Positions 1 through 11,962 are shown, counted from the first letter of the stretch. The stretch: DNA of 64,000 nt from Chrysemys picta bellii (GCF_011386835.1 NC_088801.1:15548824-15612823); one strand, 5' to 3'. Numbers and translations: made by a program. The notes: generated by a model from the letters alone, not told the origin.

Positions 1-1285
1 TACAAGCATTAATTAGGCTTCGCAACCACTCCAAATACCCTCAGATTGTCATACACTCTGACTTGACGGATACAGAGTTTTGGTATCTAAAGAATTTTTT
101 TTTCCAGAAGTGACTGGTGAGAGTTGTTATAAGTACAGTCTTGTCAGTATTCAGCACTATGGTACTGAAGGGAGAATATTGCGGCAGCGAACAACAGAAA
201 CATGAAAGGAAACAAGATCACAGGAGAACAGTGAGGAAATAAAATGCTACTTAGCCTGGCTACAGACTTTGTTTTGCTTTTTTCTGAATCTCTGTACATC
301 CTACTCAAGTTCAAGCAACTGTCAGTGTTGCAGATGTATCTGCTGAGGGACATATTTAGGGTATCTGGTATTCATCTCTGCTGATTTTAAGCCATCAACT
401 GGATGATTTGGGGCATCACTCTCACATATCTTTAGTAAAAAGATGGTAGGTGGTTTTCCCATTGTGAATATCAAAGCGGTCTTCTCTGCATCCCTAGTCA
501 GCCTCATTATTTAAAAAGAAAAAGTGAGATGTTCAACTTTAGCTACACTAAGAAGGTTCCTGCTGTCTTCAGTGCTACTAGTAGCTGTTGTAAGTGCTGA
601 GTTTGTGCAGGAAAGTTGGGAACGGGGGATCTAAACTCACCCTAATGAGGTTTCCATCTCAGATGGATGTTCCCATCCTAGGAGGTTTGGGATACACAAA
701 GTTTGGTTAGTATCCAGGCTTTGGGGCATGTGTTTGAATGGAACATTTCAAGATTTACCTCAAGTATGCTTTCCATACATGGGGAGAATGATAATAATTT
801 TAAATGGCTTACTCTAAATTAAGGAAATAAAGAAAAATTATATAAAATCTCAGTGAGGGAGAAAACAGAGTACAGGATCCTCCATCTTCAATCCCCTCAT
901 AATCCTAATGAATAGGTAGTCAGATGTCTAACATTTCAAAATGCAATGTACAGGATATGGGATCATAGCTATGTATACCACAATCACAGTTATATTGTAA
1001 TCTTTCTGTTATAAGGAAATGTGATTTCACTTATCAGTGCAGTTTTGATGCTGCAGTCAAATGCCTCCATGGGCTCAACTTTCCAAACAATACATATCTC
1101 AGTTTCTTACTTCTCATTTATTTTGTATTACTGAATGAACTGCCTCAATGGGTTCCCTTTAGCACACTAGACCAAATAATGGCACAGCTTTGCATTGATA
1201 ATCTCTAGGACCTGGATAAGGAATCCCCACTACTACCACATCCAAACCTTGATGGCAGAAACACTCTGCCGATGCAGGGCTGTGG
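1..1285. other. AT-rich non-coding sequence, nothing recognised
   Basis: Only short chance frames occur here, for example 144-353 and 322-507 on the minus strand. I see no splice-flanked coding pattern and no repeat I can name. Confidence 0.5.
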
Positions 1286-1960
1286 TTGCCCATTCAGTCA
1301 GTAGACTCTGCCTCTGTGGAAGATACTGTACTGGGATCTGTGCTGTTCAGAATATTCATAAGTGATCTGGAAAAGGGGGACAAACAGGTGGTAAAATTTG
1401 CAGGTGTTACAAAACTACTCAAGGTAAAGTCCAAAGCTGACTACGAAGAGCTACAAAGGGTTCTCACTGAACTGGGTGACTGGGCAACAACATGTCAGAT
1501 GAAATTCATTGTTGATAAGTGCAACGTAATGCGCACTGGAAAATATAATCCCAACTATACATCCTCAATGATGTGGTCTAAATTAGCTGTTAGCACTCAA
1601 GAGAGATCTTGGAGTCATCATAGCTGGTTCTGAAAATGTCTGTCAATGTGCAGCAGCAGTGAAAAAAAGCTAACAAGGTTAGGAAGCTAGTGCTACTATA
1701 TAAATCCATTATGAACCATGCATGCAGTTCTGGTTACCCCATCTCAAAAAAGATAGAATTGTAAAAGATACACAAAAAGCAACAAAAAATTATTACAAGT
1801 ATGGTTCTGTATGAGGAGATCACTAGATCATTGCCCTGTTCTGTTCATTCCCTCTGAAGAATCTGGAACTGGCCACTGTTGGAAGACAGGATACTGGGCT
1901 GGATGGACCATTGGTCTGACCTAGTATTGCTATTCTAATATTCTTATAATGGATTCATAT
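1286..1960 (+). mobile_element. CR1/L3-type LINE ORF2 relic (RT domain to 3' end)
   Basis: The frame at 1286-1633 reads as the palm and thumb part of a non-LTR reverse transcriptase: G-S-V-L-F then I-F-I-S-D-L-E, followed by a W-x6-F-x-V-D-K-C-N-V-M block. Where the family has F-A-D-D (the two catalytic aspartates) this copy has F-A-G-V at residues 38-41, so it is dead. The match fades through 1634-1850. The region ends at about 1890-1950 with a stretch typical of a LINE 3' end in reptiles (ctgggctggatggaccattg and following). The copy is 5'-truncated with stops and frameshifts. Clade assignment, CR1 or L3, is from memory of the families. Confidence 0.8.
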
Positions 1961-2792
1961 TGTGACAAATCCACCCCTCACCCTTGCAGTGTAGCTTCTT
2001 GCAAGCTGGTATAACAAGGAGCCCTGTAGAGCAGAACAATCTGCAAATCCTATCCCTGTCCCCCTGCAACAGAGATCCTTCATCTGTTTGGAGCTAGACT
2101 AATTCTACTGAGTTAAGGTACATGGAGAAGGAGGCAATGATTTAGCCAGTTATGAATAATGCGAGGTAGCACAGACAGCATGGTGTAATCACTGTGCATT
2201 ATATAGTGAAACAAACATACACTGCTCAATTTATGCACTGCAGGAAAACATAACAAAGTCAATAGTCCTCGAGTTCAAAAACTGAATCACTCCCTAAAGT
2301 AAAACTTTTTTTTAGCTTATAACTTTATCAAACACAGGTCTAAATCTCAAGGTTGAATTATGTGGGGAAATCCTTTCTATATATTTTTAAACATGACCTA
2401 CGGTATATATATAAAGCCTATTTTGTCTTCCTTTTCCGTGGTGTTATTTCATCACAGTAGATATCATTTGCATGCAACAAGACTACACAAAAAAGGCAGA
2501 AATAGAGAAGTCACAGATTTCAAATGAAAGCAGCTTGAATAATTAGTCACCGAGGCTGAAATGAAATCAATAATGTAAATCAATGTGACTTCAGTACATA
2601 TAGCTTGCTGGAGCTAGCATATTGTATACAAACACTTGTCACACCTGGGATCATTAATGTAGATATTGGGTGACCACTGACATTAAGAAAATGCTGAATA
2701 AATTACCAAATACAGTTATTACTTTCAATTTTTTAAAGCAGCCATTTGTTCCAGTGACAACTTCAGCAAGCCTTTCTGAATAGCATTTGGTG
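1961..2792. other. Non-coding, nothing recognised
   Basis: AT-rich sequence without a long frame or a repeat I can name. Confidence 0.5.
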
Positions 2793-2933
2793 TACTTAGA
2801 GGTAGGTGTCCAGTGGCACCTTAAAGACTAACAGAGGGGTTAGTCTGTTAGTCTTTAAGGTGTCACTGGACTCTTCGTTGTTTTTTGTGGATACAGACTA
2901 ACATGGGTACCTCTCTGATACTTAGAGGTAGGT
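2793..2933 (+). mobile_element. Hairpin repeat element, copy 1, with 15-bp flanking direct repeats
   Basis: A 27-bp inverted repeat (2808-2834 against 2845-2871, one mismatch, 10-nt loop) is followed by a tail at 2872-2918 reading gttttttgtggatacagact and on. The 15-mer tacttagaggtaggt occurs immediately on both sides, at 2793-2807 and 2919-2933, as expected for a target-site duplication. The same core gtggcacc-ttaaagactaac recurs at 3131 and 34427 (with changes). I cannot name the family with certainty. Confidence 0.75.
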
Positions 2934-3098
2934 ATCCACCAGGAAATCTTGATTTCAGCTACAAGAAGAGCTGCCAGCATTCTATCCTGCTTCTTATGGG
3001 CTAATTATACTAAATATCATGTTTCAGATTATCTTCCATAGAGGTTTTTTTTCTATTGCTTCCTTCAAACAATGTTCCTACTCAGTGAATCTTTGAAC

Positions 3099-3293
3099 CA
3101 TCCATACATGTAAAAAGCAACAAAGAGTCCGGTGGCACCTTATAAACTAACAGATGTATTGGAGCATAAGCTTTTGTGGGTGAATACCCACTTTGTCAGA
3201 CGCATGGTCTATGCGGTGCCACATGACTCTTTGTTGCTTTTTACAGATGCAGACTAACACAGCTAGCCCTCTGATACTTGACATCCATACATG
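3099..3293 (+). mobile_element. Hairpin repeat element, copy 2, with 12-bp flanking direct repeats
   Basis: This copy holds the left arm from about 3124 (agagtccggtggcacctta), an interior with gcataagcttttgtgggtga, the complementary right arm near 3215-3233, and a tail (acagatgcagactaacacag) ending about 3280. The 12-mer catccatacatg flanks it at 3099-3110 and 3282-3293. The arms are imperfect, so it is older or more rearranged than copy 3 at 34.4 kb. Confidence 0.75.
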
Positions 3294-3412
3294 GTATTCC
3301 TTTACATCAGAATGTGATGTGGACATATAAAGAGGATGTTCAGTAGATATATGGAGCCAACAAAAACTTCTTCTATTGGTAACTAAAGAGCATTTTTGGT
3401 GCATTTATAGCC

Positions 3413-3433
3413 AGAGAGAGAGAGAGAGAGAGA
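3413..3433. repeat. (AG)n microsatellite
   Basis: An uninterrupted AG dinucleotide run of about 21 bases. Confidence 0.95.
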
Positions 3434-4559
3434 TTGTTCTTCTGTTATTGAAATTCATAAAAAAAACATACAGTGTTCCTACTTATTGGCATTTAGAGGC
3501 TGGACAAGTCAATATTTGTGTTTAATGTATAAGAGGTACTCATCAACATACAAACAGCCATTTCCATCTCAGAAGATCTGAGAGAAAGTAGCTTTCACTA
3601 CATAGCCACAAGCTACATGACTAGAAAAATCATTATGTCTACAATCAAACCAACACTGATATTTTTGCTGATGTTTGACAAATAGCTCTTTGGAAGCTGG
3701 TTGTGCATCATTTCTTTACTGATATTTATTAAGTAGTTTGTCAGAACATATTTCACTGTAGCAACATTCCAGACTGATCCATTTGGATTTCTAAGTGCAA
3801 GCCCCCTATGTAGTGAGGGAGACAAAATATTCTGCAATGAAGCAACTAGAGATCTGATCAAAGGTGGCACAATGATTTATGTGCTATGAATTTATACAAT
3901 CTCTTGCATATTTGGTTGTCCTGGTGAGGAACAATGGAGGAAAAATTAGTTGCAAACACGTTTATGAATAACAAATTGTCTATTCGTATTTTCTGTGAAC
4001 AAGTATATGAATGGTTTGTTCAGATGAGGTGATCTTATTCCTGCAAATACTGCCATTCGTGACCTAGAATGTATATCTATGAACAATTATGAGTATTTGT
4101 ATAAGAAGCTTTCAATCTACTGAGTGTGTGTAATATATAGAGATCATATGAGAGAACATAAAGGACTTATGATTGTGGGAATGAGTGTAATAGACGGTGG
4201 AGGTAGGCTACATCCTGAATGAGAAAACAAGACATTTTAAAAGAAAACAAAATTAAATATAACTGAAGAGTATTGAAGAGAAGATGTGGCGATTCATGCT
4301 CAAGGTGCAGTATGAGCTAGAGAAAGTGGAGAAAATTCTTGGACAACTGACTGATTAAAAACAAAGTGCTGAATTAGGCCGATCAGCTGTACAAATAATA
4401 ATTTTAAACCATCTTTAGTCATCATAGTGATTGGCTTTTCGCAGTCTCTCTATAGCCTCTGAAAGAATATAAGCTAATTCAGGTACTAGACTCTCACACA
4501 TTTATATTATCTTGTGGAACATGGGTAAAGCAAAATGGCCAAAAAACAGTGTTTAGCCC
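3434..4559. other. Non-coding, nothing recognised
   Basis: AT-rich. The 85-residue minus frame at 3613-3870 has no recognisable domain and no repeat signature, and I treat it as chance. Confidence 0.5.
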
Positions 4560-5215
4560 ACTGGGTCATTTTCAGTCCGTGCATTATGCTTTTCCGGGAT
4601 GATGGGTAAACATCCTCCCCATAAAAAGACAAAAAGCTGGGGAATGTAGTAGGAAGAGAGCCTGAGACATAAGCTCTTGTATCAGGGGCCTGGTATGAGG
4701 CAGGACTTGCTCACAGAATTTGGGAAGAACAGGGCTGATATTGCAGAAATACACATTCCTAAGAAGTGCTAAGTACAGAGTACTCACACAAACACTTCCT
4801 GATATCAAGTGGTACCAGAACATCCCGAGATCAAGGATGGTACCTAAACATTCCCCAAGAATAACAGAAACACACTGACCCTTCCTAAAAGATAAGGGCA
4901 GGATGACAGTATTTAACTTGTTTATATCCTGATATAAACATGTATCTCAGAGGGAGTATCTTTGGCCAGCCTAGGGGGCAATGGGAAGTCCCGCCACTGA
5001 CTGAGCTGTGTCCATTGTAATGGGCATAAATGTCTTAGTATCCTCGTAGGGTTGCCAGGTGCTATTACCGTGCTTCGTCGACAATAAACCTGGCTGGATG
5101 CCTTCATACCTTAACAGATCTTTTGGTCATTGGGCGGTTTGCTCGAGATCTGCTGTGCCAACTGTCTCTGCACAGAGCTGGGACAGCACACAGGGAGAAC
5201 ACACACACATAGCCA
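4560..5215 (+). mobile_element. LTR-like block (probable solo LTR of an endogenous retroelement)
   Basis: The segment has a phrase pattern that I associate with reptile LTRs. A polyadenylation signal aataaa lies at 5083-5088, followed about 40 bases later by a segment with tggtcattgggcggtttgct and a CpG (ctcgag). Exact ends are unclear. One possibility is TGAGAC at 4663 to TGCACA at 5174 (about 512 bp), flanked by gagcc and gagct, which match at only four of five bases. No gag or pol frame adjoins it, so a solo LTR is the simplest reading. Confidence 0.5.
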
Positions 5216-6294
5216 AATATCTAACCACAGGGAGCATTTGGGATAGTCCACAGAAGTGACTGCTGGCTCTGCCCTCGTGCAGGTCTAGTGACAAAGAATT
5301 CCAGACGATACACACAGCCTGCTAGGATGTCAGCCAAACTGGACATTAAGATTCATTATTAATGCTCTGATCTTGCATTAAATTTCACAAGTATGGATCC
5401 CTGCACCCAATGGGGAACCCCAGTGACATTAACAGGAGCTCTACATGGACATAGGGTGGTGAGGTCTGAGCTATGGGATTCCAGTGCAGGATCAGGGCCT
5501 AGTGGTAATAGTTTGTCCTGGTAAAAATGGAAACATCATGGAAGGAAAATGCTAAGTTCATTTTCATTTTTTTTAAAAAGGAACAATGATGGGCAGAAAA
5601 TAATTTGAATTGTTTTTCATGAAAATTATATATTGAATAGCCTTTATTTTATAAATACAATTCATAAATTAAATACAATTTCATGTTTTGTCATGGAACT
5701 CATGCCCATGACAAACGTATAGCCTTATTTCTAGGAAAAACAAGTGATATTCCTATGAATAATCATACTCTGTTGTCCTCTACTGTCCAAAAGGTTTGAT
5801 GTTGCAAAGTGCAGTCAGTAGGACTAATTACATGTTTAAGTATTTTGCTGGATAGAAGGCCAGAGTTTTCAGCCCCTGGCAGATCAAAACAAGGACACAC
5901 TGGGAAGAATGGGTGGTGCTTTTATCTCTACAACATATGACATATAACTGTCATGGGCCTTTCTACTTCTAGCCAGTCCAATCTCCTATGCAATTGTGGA
6001 TAATCTGATAGTGTTTCAGAAGCAGAGGGAGAAGATAAGAGCAATGTCTCTGGCTGAAACACTGAGCCTGTTGTGAAATAAGATTAATGGACTGATATTC
6101 CATCTATGAAACAACAATAAGGATTACCACCTACAAGACAACAACTGGCTGCATTTGGCAGAATAACAAAATGCAGAATCAATAACTGTGTCAGATGAAA
6201 AGAGCTGTGTGTCTGTGAGACATGACTGATCCATCTGTAGTGCAGGCAACATGCCAGGAGCTTTACTTTCTATGGCTGAGAAAATTAATCCACC
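5216..6294. other. Non-coding with a possible palindromic MITE relic
   Basis: Mostly featureless. About 5360-5500 (ctgatcttgcattaaat up to gcaggatcagggcc) resembles a degenerate palindromic MITE whose ends are gatc-tgca and its complement. No coding signal. Confidence 0.35.
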
Positions 6295-6392
6295 TGGGGC
6301 CAAATTCAACTTTGTAAATGGCTATAACTCCACCAAAGTCAATGGAGTCGCATCTGCTTACACCATGGCTAACGCTGGTCCAGAGTTTTACA
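6295..6392. repeat. Palindromic MITE relic
   Basis: The segment runs from ggggccaaattcaactttgt, through a centre of the type actccaccaaagtcaatgga, to gctggtccagagttt. The near-symmetrical 'agtcaatgga' centre and the gggccaaatt end are shared with other degenerate palindromes in the window (62.8 kb, 45.6 kb). Confidence 0.45.
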
Positions 6393-6866
6393 CACTTAAG
6401 GAGAAAAATATGTTTGTTTCATTCATCTCCTGGCTTTATAATACAGGCCATGCTATAATACCTCCCAAAATTTCTGCAGATACCAATAGTGACAACCAAA
6501 GGGCTAGAATATCAGATACACTTCAGCCAGATTTATTTAAATGGTGTTATGGTAGTTTGCACCATCTGAGGATCTAGCCCTTACTCTTTGTTTTACTAAA
6601 CCTAAAAAACTGGTCATTGACTATTTTATCCTTGACACATCCTGCCCCATCCCATGTATCAGTAATAACTAGAAAGAGGCCATTTTGTCTTAACTAGGAT
6701 TGCTTTTATCCAGTCTAGTCTTCATTGTCAATGAACAGGTTGATCGTTCTAAGACAATATAGCTCTTATATTTAATTCTGAAGTCTATTTTCTGCTCAGG
6801 GTGGGTATGTTAAAGAATGGAAACATGAATATAGTGCCCACTAAAAACAATGATTTGACCCAGTAT
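6393..6866. other. Non-coding, nothing recognised
   Basis: No repeat or coding signal noticed, apart from the end of a chance frame (6251-6577). Confidence 0.45.
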
Positions 6867-8790
6867 GTTATAGAATCATAGAATACTAGGGTTGGAAGGG
6901 ACCTCAGGAGGTCATCTAGTCCAATCCCCTGCTCAAAGCAGGACCAACCCCAACTAAATCATCTCAGCCAAGGCTTTGTCAAGCCAGGCCTTAAGAACCT
7001 CAAAGGATGGAGATTCCACCACCTCCCTAGGTAACCCATTCCAATGCTTCACCACTCTCCTAGTGAAAGTGTTTCCTAATATCCAACCTAGACCTCCCCC
7101 ACTGCAACTTGAGACCATTGCATCTTGTTCTGCCATCTGCCAGCACTGAGAACAGTCTAGATCCATCCTCTTTGGAACCCCCCATCAGGTAATTGAAGGC
7201 TGTTATCAAATCCCCTCTCACTCTTCTCTTCTGCAGACTAAATAATCCCACTTCCCTCAGCCTCTCCTCGTAAATCATGTGCCCCAGCCCCCTAATCATT
7301 TTTGTTGCCCTCTGTTGGACACTTTTCAATTTGTCCACATCCCTTCTGTAGTGGGGGGACCAAAACTGGATGCAGTACTCCAGGTGTGGCCTCACCAGAG
7401 TTGAATAGAGGGGAATAATCACTTCCCTTGATCTGCTGGCAATGCTCCTACTAATACAGCCCAATATGCCGTTGGCCTTCTTAGCAGTGTGCCCTCATTG
7501 CCGACTCATATGCAGCTTCTCATTCACTGTAATCCCCAGGTCCTTTTCTGCAGAACTGCTTTTTAGCCAGTTGGTCCCCAGCCTGTAGCAATGCATGGGA
7601 TTCTTTCTTCCTAAGTGCAGGACTCTGCACTTGTCCTTGTTGAACCTCATCAGATTTCTTTTTGCCCAATCCTCCTATTTGTCTAGGTCACTCTGGACAT
7701 TATCCCTATCCTCCATCATATCTACCTCTCCTCCCAGCTTAGTGTTATCTGAAAACTTGCTGAGGGTGCAATTAATCCCATCATCCAGATCATTAATAAA
7801 GATGTTGAACAAAACCGGCCCCAGGACTGACCCCTGGGGCACTCTGCTTGACACCGGCTGCCAACTAGACATCGAGCCATTGATCCCTACCCACTGAGCC
7901 TGACAATCTAGCCAGCTTTCTATCTACCTTATAGTCCATTCATCCAATCCATACTTTTTTTTGCTGGCAAGAATACTATGAGAGACCATATCAAAAGCTT
8001 TGCTAAAGTCAAGATATATCACATCCACCACTTTCCCCATATCCACAGAGCCAGTTATCTCATCATAAAAGGCCAACAGGTTGGTCAGGCATGATTTGTC
8101 CTTGGTGAATCCATGTTGACTGTTCCTAATCACCTTCCTCTCCTCCAAGTGCTTCAAAATGGGTTCCTTGAGGACCTGTTCCATGATTTTGCCAGAGACT
8201 GAAGTGAGGCTGACTGATCTGTAGTTCCCCGGGTTCTCTTTTTTCCCTTTTTTAAATATGGGCACTATATTTGCCTTTTTCCAATCATCCGGGCCTTCCC
8301 CCCAGTCGCCACGAATTTTCAAAGCTAATGGCCAATGGCTCTGCAGTCACATCAGCCAACTCCCTCAGTATCCTTGGATGCATTAGATTTGGACCCATGG
8401 ACTTTTGCATGTCCAGCTTTTCTAAATAGTCCTTAACCTGTTCTTTCATCACTGTGGGCTGCTCACCTTCTCCCATTCTGTGTTGCCCAGTGCAGCAGTC
8501 TGGGAGCTGCCCTTGCCTGTGAAGACTGAGGCAAAAAAAGCTTTGATAACTTCAGCTTTTTCCACATCATGTATCACAATGTTGCTTCCCCCATTCAGTA
8601 AGGGTCCCACACTTTCCCTGACCTTCTTCTTGTTGCTAACATACCTCTAGAAACCCTTCTTGTTACCCTTCACATCCCCTGCTAGCTGCAACTCCAATTG
8701 TGCCGTGGCCTTTCTGATTACAACCCTGCATCCTCTAGCAATATTTTTTTACTCCTCCCTAGTCAGCTGTCCAATTTTCCAGTCTAGCTA
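6867..8790 (-). mobile_element. CR1 LINE, 5'-truncated copy with RT and ORF2 C-terminus
   Basis: This is the longest LINE in the window, read on the minus strand. In order from 8790 down: the linker upstream of RT; 8285-8476 (K-E-Q-V-K-D-Y-L-E-K-L-D, then H-P-R-I-L-R-E-L-A-D); 7924-8322 with the fingers and palm, including V-P-I-F-K-K-G-K, G-N-Y-R-S-V-S-L-T-S and the motif A segment Y-L-D-F-S-K-A-F-D; 7675-7872 with G-S-V-L-G-P-V-L-F and F-S-D-N where the family has F-A-D-D; then 7060-7464 and 6954-7166 covering the C-terminus ([16 protein letters not shown]). The 3' end, at 6867 on the plus strand, is the tagaatcatagaata CR1 tail. The second catalytic Asp is changed to Asn, and several frameshifts split the frame, so it cannot encode active protein. 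Confidence 0.95.
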
Positions 8791-8921
8791 AATAGCATTT
8801 CCAAATTACATACCACTTTACTCAAATCTAAGTTTTTATACTCAGCAGCAGCACACTTCCCAGGCACCAACACAGAAGGAAATGTCCAGTCACCTCGAAG
8901 ACATCTAAACAGTGCTAAGGT

Positions 8922-9047
8922 TTTTAAGGTTACTAAATGTTACTGTTCACAATATCTTATTTATCTTTTGAGACAGCTATAAAAGGTGATGTTCTCATCT
9001 TGTTTACATTTATCATAGGTATCCCAAAATATTTTATATTTCCCTAG
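8922..9047 (+). repeat. 126-bp dispersed direct repeat, copy A
   Basis: The stretch from ttttaaggttactaaat to atatttccctag is repeated in the same orientation at 11837-11962, with roughly nine bases in ten alike and no large indel. I do not recognise the family. Flanking sequence outside the unit diverges. Confidence 0.85.
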
Positions 9048-11394
9048 GTAGCTGCAGTGATTGGTGCACTAGAAGTATATAATGGGTAGATTTGAAAGAG
9101 ATGAAGGCAGAATTAGTCTGTAGATGTCCCTAGGCTTACTTGTGCAGAAAAGTATTTGTGAAGAAACCGGTCCTTTGAAATACACAATGTGAAGAAATTA
9201 ATAGACAATTCCCATACAAAAATAATATTCAAAAGGATAATTAGCACCCAACCAAATATTTTTAAACACTATACATATACTGCTCCTTCTCCTCCATTCA
9301 CAAATGCTCCCACCTGAATTTCTGTTAAGTGATCTGGTAATGCTTAATTAAGGTATCTAACCCATTTCCAATGTCCATGCAATAATTAATCATTCACCAT
9401 CTCTGATTTCAACTGCTGATTCAACCTTAATTTTGCAATTTTGCCTCTTTAGGTGTTTTAGGCTAAGTTGCCAGGAAGGGAAAAGGGAATCAAAAATCAT
9501 CCTTTATAACAGGAGCTTTGTTTCAACCTCAGTGATGGAGAGTTCCCGTGTCACTCCATAATACATTTAAGACAGCACTGGCAATTTTCCATAAGAGAGG
9601 AAAACTAGGAATTAAATTGTACTTATCATATGGTTCTCTGTCTGAAACTAGAGAGGATGGGATGGCACTTTATGCATTGAGAATGAGAACTATTAACAGT
9701 CAGGTACATCAGAAATGGTAATAATATATCTAGAAATCTGGTGATTCCATACATCCCTTTGCTAAGAATATTGCAAGGGTTTACTTGAAATGCAAGATCT
9801 GCCTTTCAGACATATAAAATAGTTAAGCTTCAAAAATTCTTGCCAATGGGTTGAATAAATATCTGCTGTATGGTGGGAGAGTCATCCTGTTGCTGAAGTT
9901 TTCTAATTAGTGTTTAAAGAAGTTTACTTCTTTTCTAAAGGTCTTTGTTTCTATTCTGGGTTTTTTTCCTTTTATCTCTGTCCACTTCTCTCCTCCCTCT
10001 CCCCGCGTTTCTGCCCTGTTCCATTTTTTCCACTTTGCCACTTGAAAGGGAAAACAAAGTAAAGAGAGGAGAGAATCAGCAAAAAGATCAAAAACCTAGA
10101 TACAGAACATGTGCCTTTTGAAAAATGAAAAAAATGAAAATCCAATTTTTTCATTTTTTTCCTTCAAAAACTTAAACATGTCACCGGAAACTTAAAAAAA
10201 CCCTATTCTTAACAATTGGCATTTTAACCACCTCTAGTTATGCGCATATCTCAACCACCCAGTGCAACCTTTGGATTTCACTTTTATTGTTTTATACGTG
10301 AGATGTGATTTCTTGAGGCCAGTGATCCACAACAGGGTTGACTAACGGAAGAGAACACAGACAAACCTGACTTCTCACGTTAAGATTATTGTGGCCTATG
10401 ACCACTCGTAAGACAGCATTTTGACCCATCTGATTAACTGAGAACCAAAAGCAAACGTTTCAATGCCAAGAGCTGCTTAACTTTTTCAAAGTCTTTCTTA
10501 CACCAATTAATATCTTAACTACATTTATTAGTCACTTGGGCTTATAAAACTTCCACCATATTACAGAATTTGCAGGAATACAGGCAAAAATTTTAAACCT
10601 TGAAAGGTCTCTAGAGATCATATTTAGGTACACTTTAAATAAAAGTCCCAGTTTCCAGAGGAACTGAGACATGGGAGAGCATGCTTCAGTTTAGCGGGCA
10701 AAATATCTCCATTTATACATAAGATCTTGCCGCGTCTGACTCCACACCAGCTCTGCCATAGTTTTTGGTTTTGTTTTCACTAACTTAAATAGAGTGACTC
10801 CAGAGTTACAATGGCATGAAAGGAAAAACGGTTCCTTTGTTTGTCAGTTTCCTTACATTTAGCAGCCTCACTCTAATTGTGAGTCCAGGGAAACGTGTTT
10901 AAATAATAATTTCCATCTGTTTAACTGTTTTCCTTTTGTTCAGCTGTAATTGTGAGACTAGAGAAATGTTTGCAAAGATGAAGCAAAAAGTTATGTAGTA
11001 TCACAGGTAACAGAATATTTCTACATTAAAATCTAAAGAAACCCAGTTGCAGTTATACCAAAAATAATATTGATCATTCATTTTCGCGAATAGATTGACA
11101 CTCTGTGGAAAATTTTCATCACATACATAGCTTAGAAAGTATGTGGCAATATCGTTCAGCCCACTGATGTTTGCGTCGCCCAGGATACCAGTTATGATGC
11201 TTCTTTATCTGTTTTGATTTAAATGCATGTGTACAGGATGCTAATATTATCCACTGACAACACTATATGAAATATTTGTAAATAGTTGTTCATTGTGAGT
11301 GAAATTCTGGCATACTGAAGACAGTGATAAAACTTCAGCTGACTTCAGTGAGCTCAGGACTTCACCCAATGAGTATATATTACTCCAAGGCCTG
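9048..11394. other. Long AT-rich non-coding stretch, nothing recognised
   Basis: About 2.3 kb without a convincing repeat or coding frame. The 60-residue minus frame at 9972-10154 is low-complexity chance. Poly-A and poly-T patches lie near 10120-10200. Confidence 0.5.
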
Positions 11395-11640
11395 GTCCCC
11401 ACTAAGCCCCCACTTCGGACTAAGGTACGCAAATTCAGCTACGTTAATAACGTAGCTGAATTCGAAGTACCTTAGTCCGAACTTACCGCGGGTCCAGACG
11501 CGGCACGAAGGCTCCCCCGTCAATGCCGCGTACTCCTCTCGGTGAGCTGGAGTACCGGCGTCGACGGCGAGCACTTCCGGGATCGATCCCAGAACATCAA
11601 TTGCCTGCCGCCGGACCCTCCAGTAAGTGAAGATGTACCC
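11395..11640. mobile_element. CpG-rich palindromic MITE
   Basis: A near-perfect inverted repeat lies at about 11414-11483: ttcggactaaggtac... against ...gtaccttagtccgaa, centred on acgttaataacgt. It is followed by CpG-dense sequence (cggcgtcgacggcgagcac) and ends in gtaagtgaagatgtaccc. The outer ends (ggcctggtccccac, then gatgtaccctaagg) look like the worn termini of a MITE family that I recall as common in turtles and crocodilians. CpG density far exceeds that of the flanks. Confidence 0.7.
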
Positions 11641-11666
11641 TAAGGATGTTACAGAATAAGGGCTGA

Positions 11667-11835
11667 GGCCCAGGTTTTTAAAGGTATTTAGGCACTGCAG
11701 TGCTCAGTGTTGCAATGCCTAACTGATTTAGGAGCCCAAATCTCATTTTTAAAAGAGCTTTAGGCTGCTAAGTCCCTAAATCCCCTTTGAACATGAGATT
11801 TGGGATGCTAAATCACTAGGCATTGCAACACTGAG
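11667..11835. repeat. Long inverted-repeat element (about 43-bp arms)
   Basis: Arms at 11702-11746 and 11793-11835 are near-complements of each other (ctcagtgttgcaatgcct... against ...aggcattgcaacactgag). The outer left part, ggcccaggtttttaaaggta, is a typical start of a palindromic MITE. The right arm ends one base before copy B of the 126-bp repeat. Confidence 0.75.
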
Positions 11836-11836
11836 A

Positions 11837-11962
11837 TTTTAAGGTTACTAAATATTACTGTTTAAAATACCATCTTTATCTTTTGAGACAGCCACAAAAG
11901 GTGATGTTTTCATCTTGTTTACATTTATCGTAGGTATCCCAAAATATTTTATATTTCCCTAG
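11837..11962 (+). repeat. 126-bp dispersed direct repeat, copy B
   Basis: Same unit as 8922-9047, same strand, 2.9 kb downstream. Differences are scattered substitutions, such as gttctcatc against gttttcatc and catagg against cgtagg. Confidence 0.85.

Noticed and set aside
4663..5174. Precise LTR boundaries with gagcc/gagct flanks
   Set aside because: One of five bases differs and the ends are not inverted repeats, so I report only an approximate LTR-like block.
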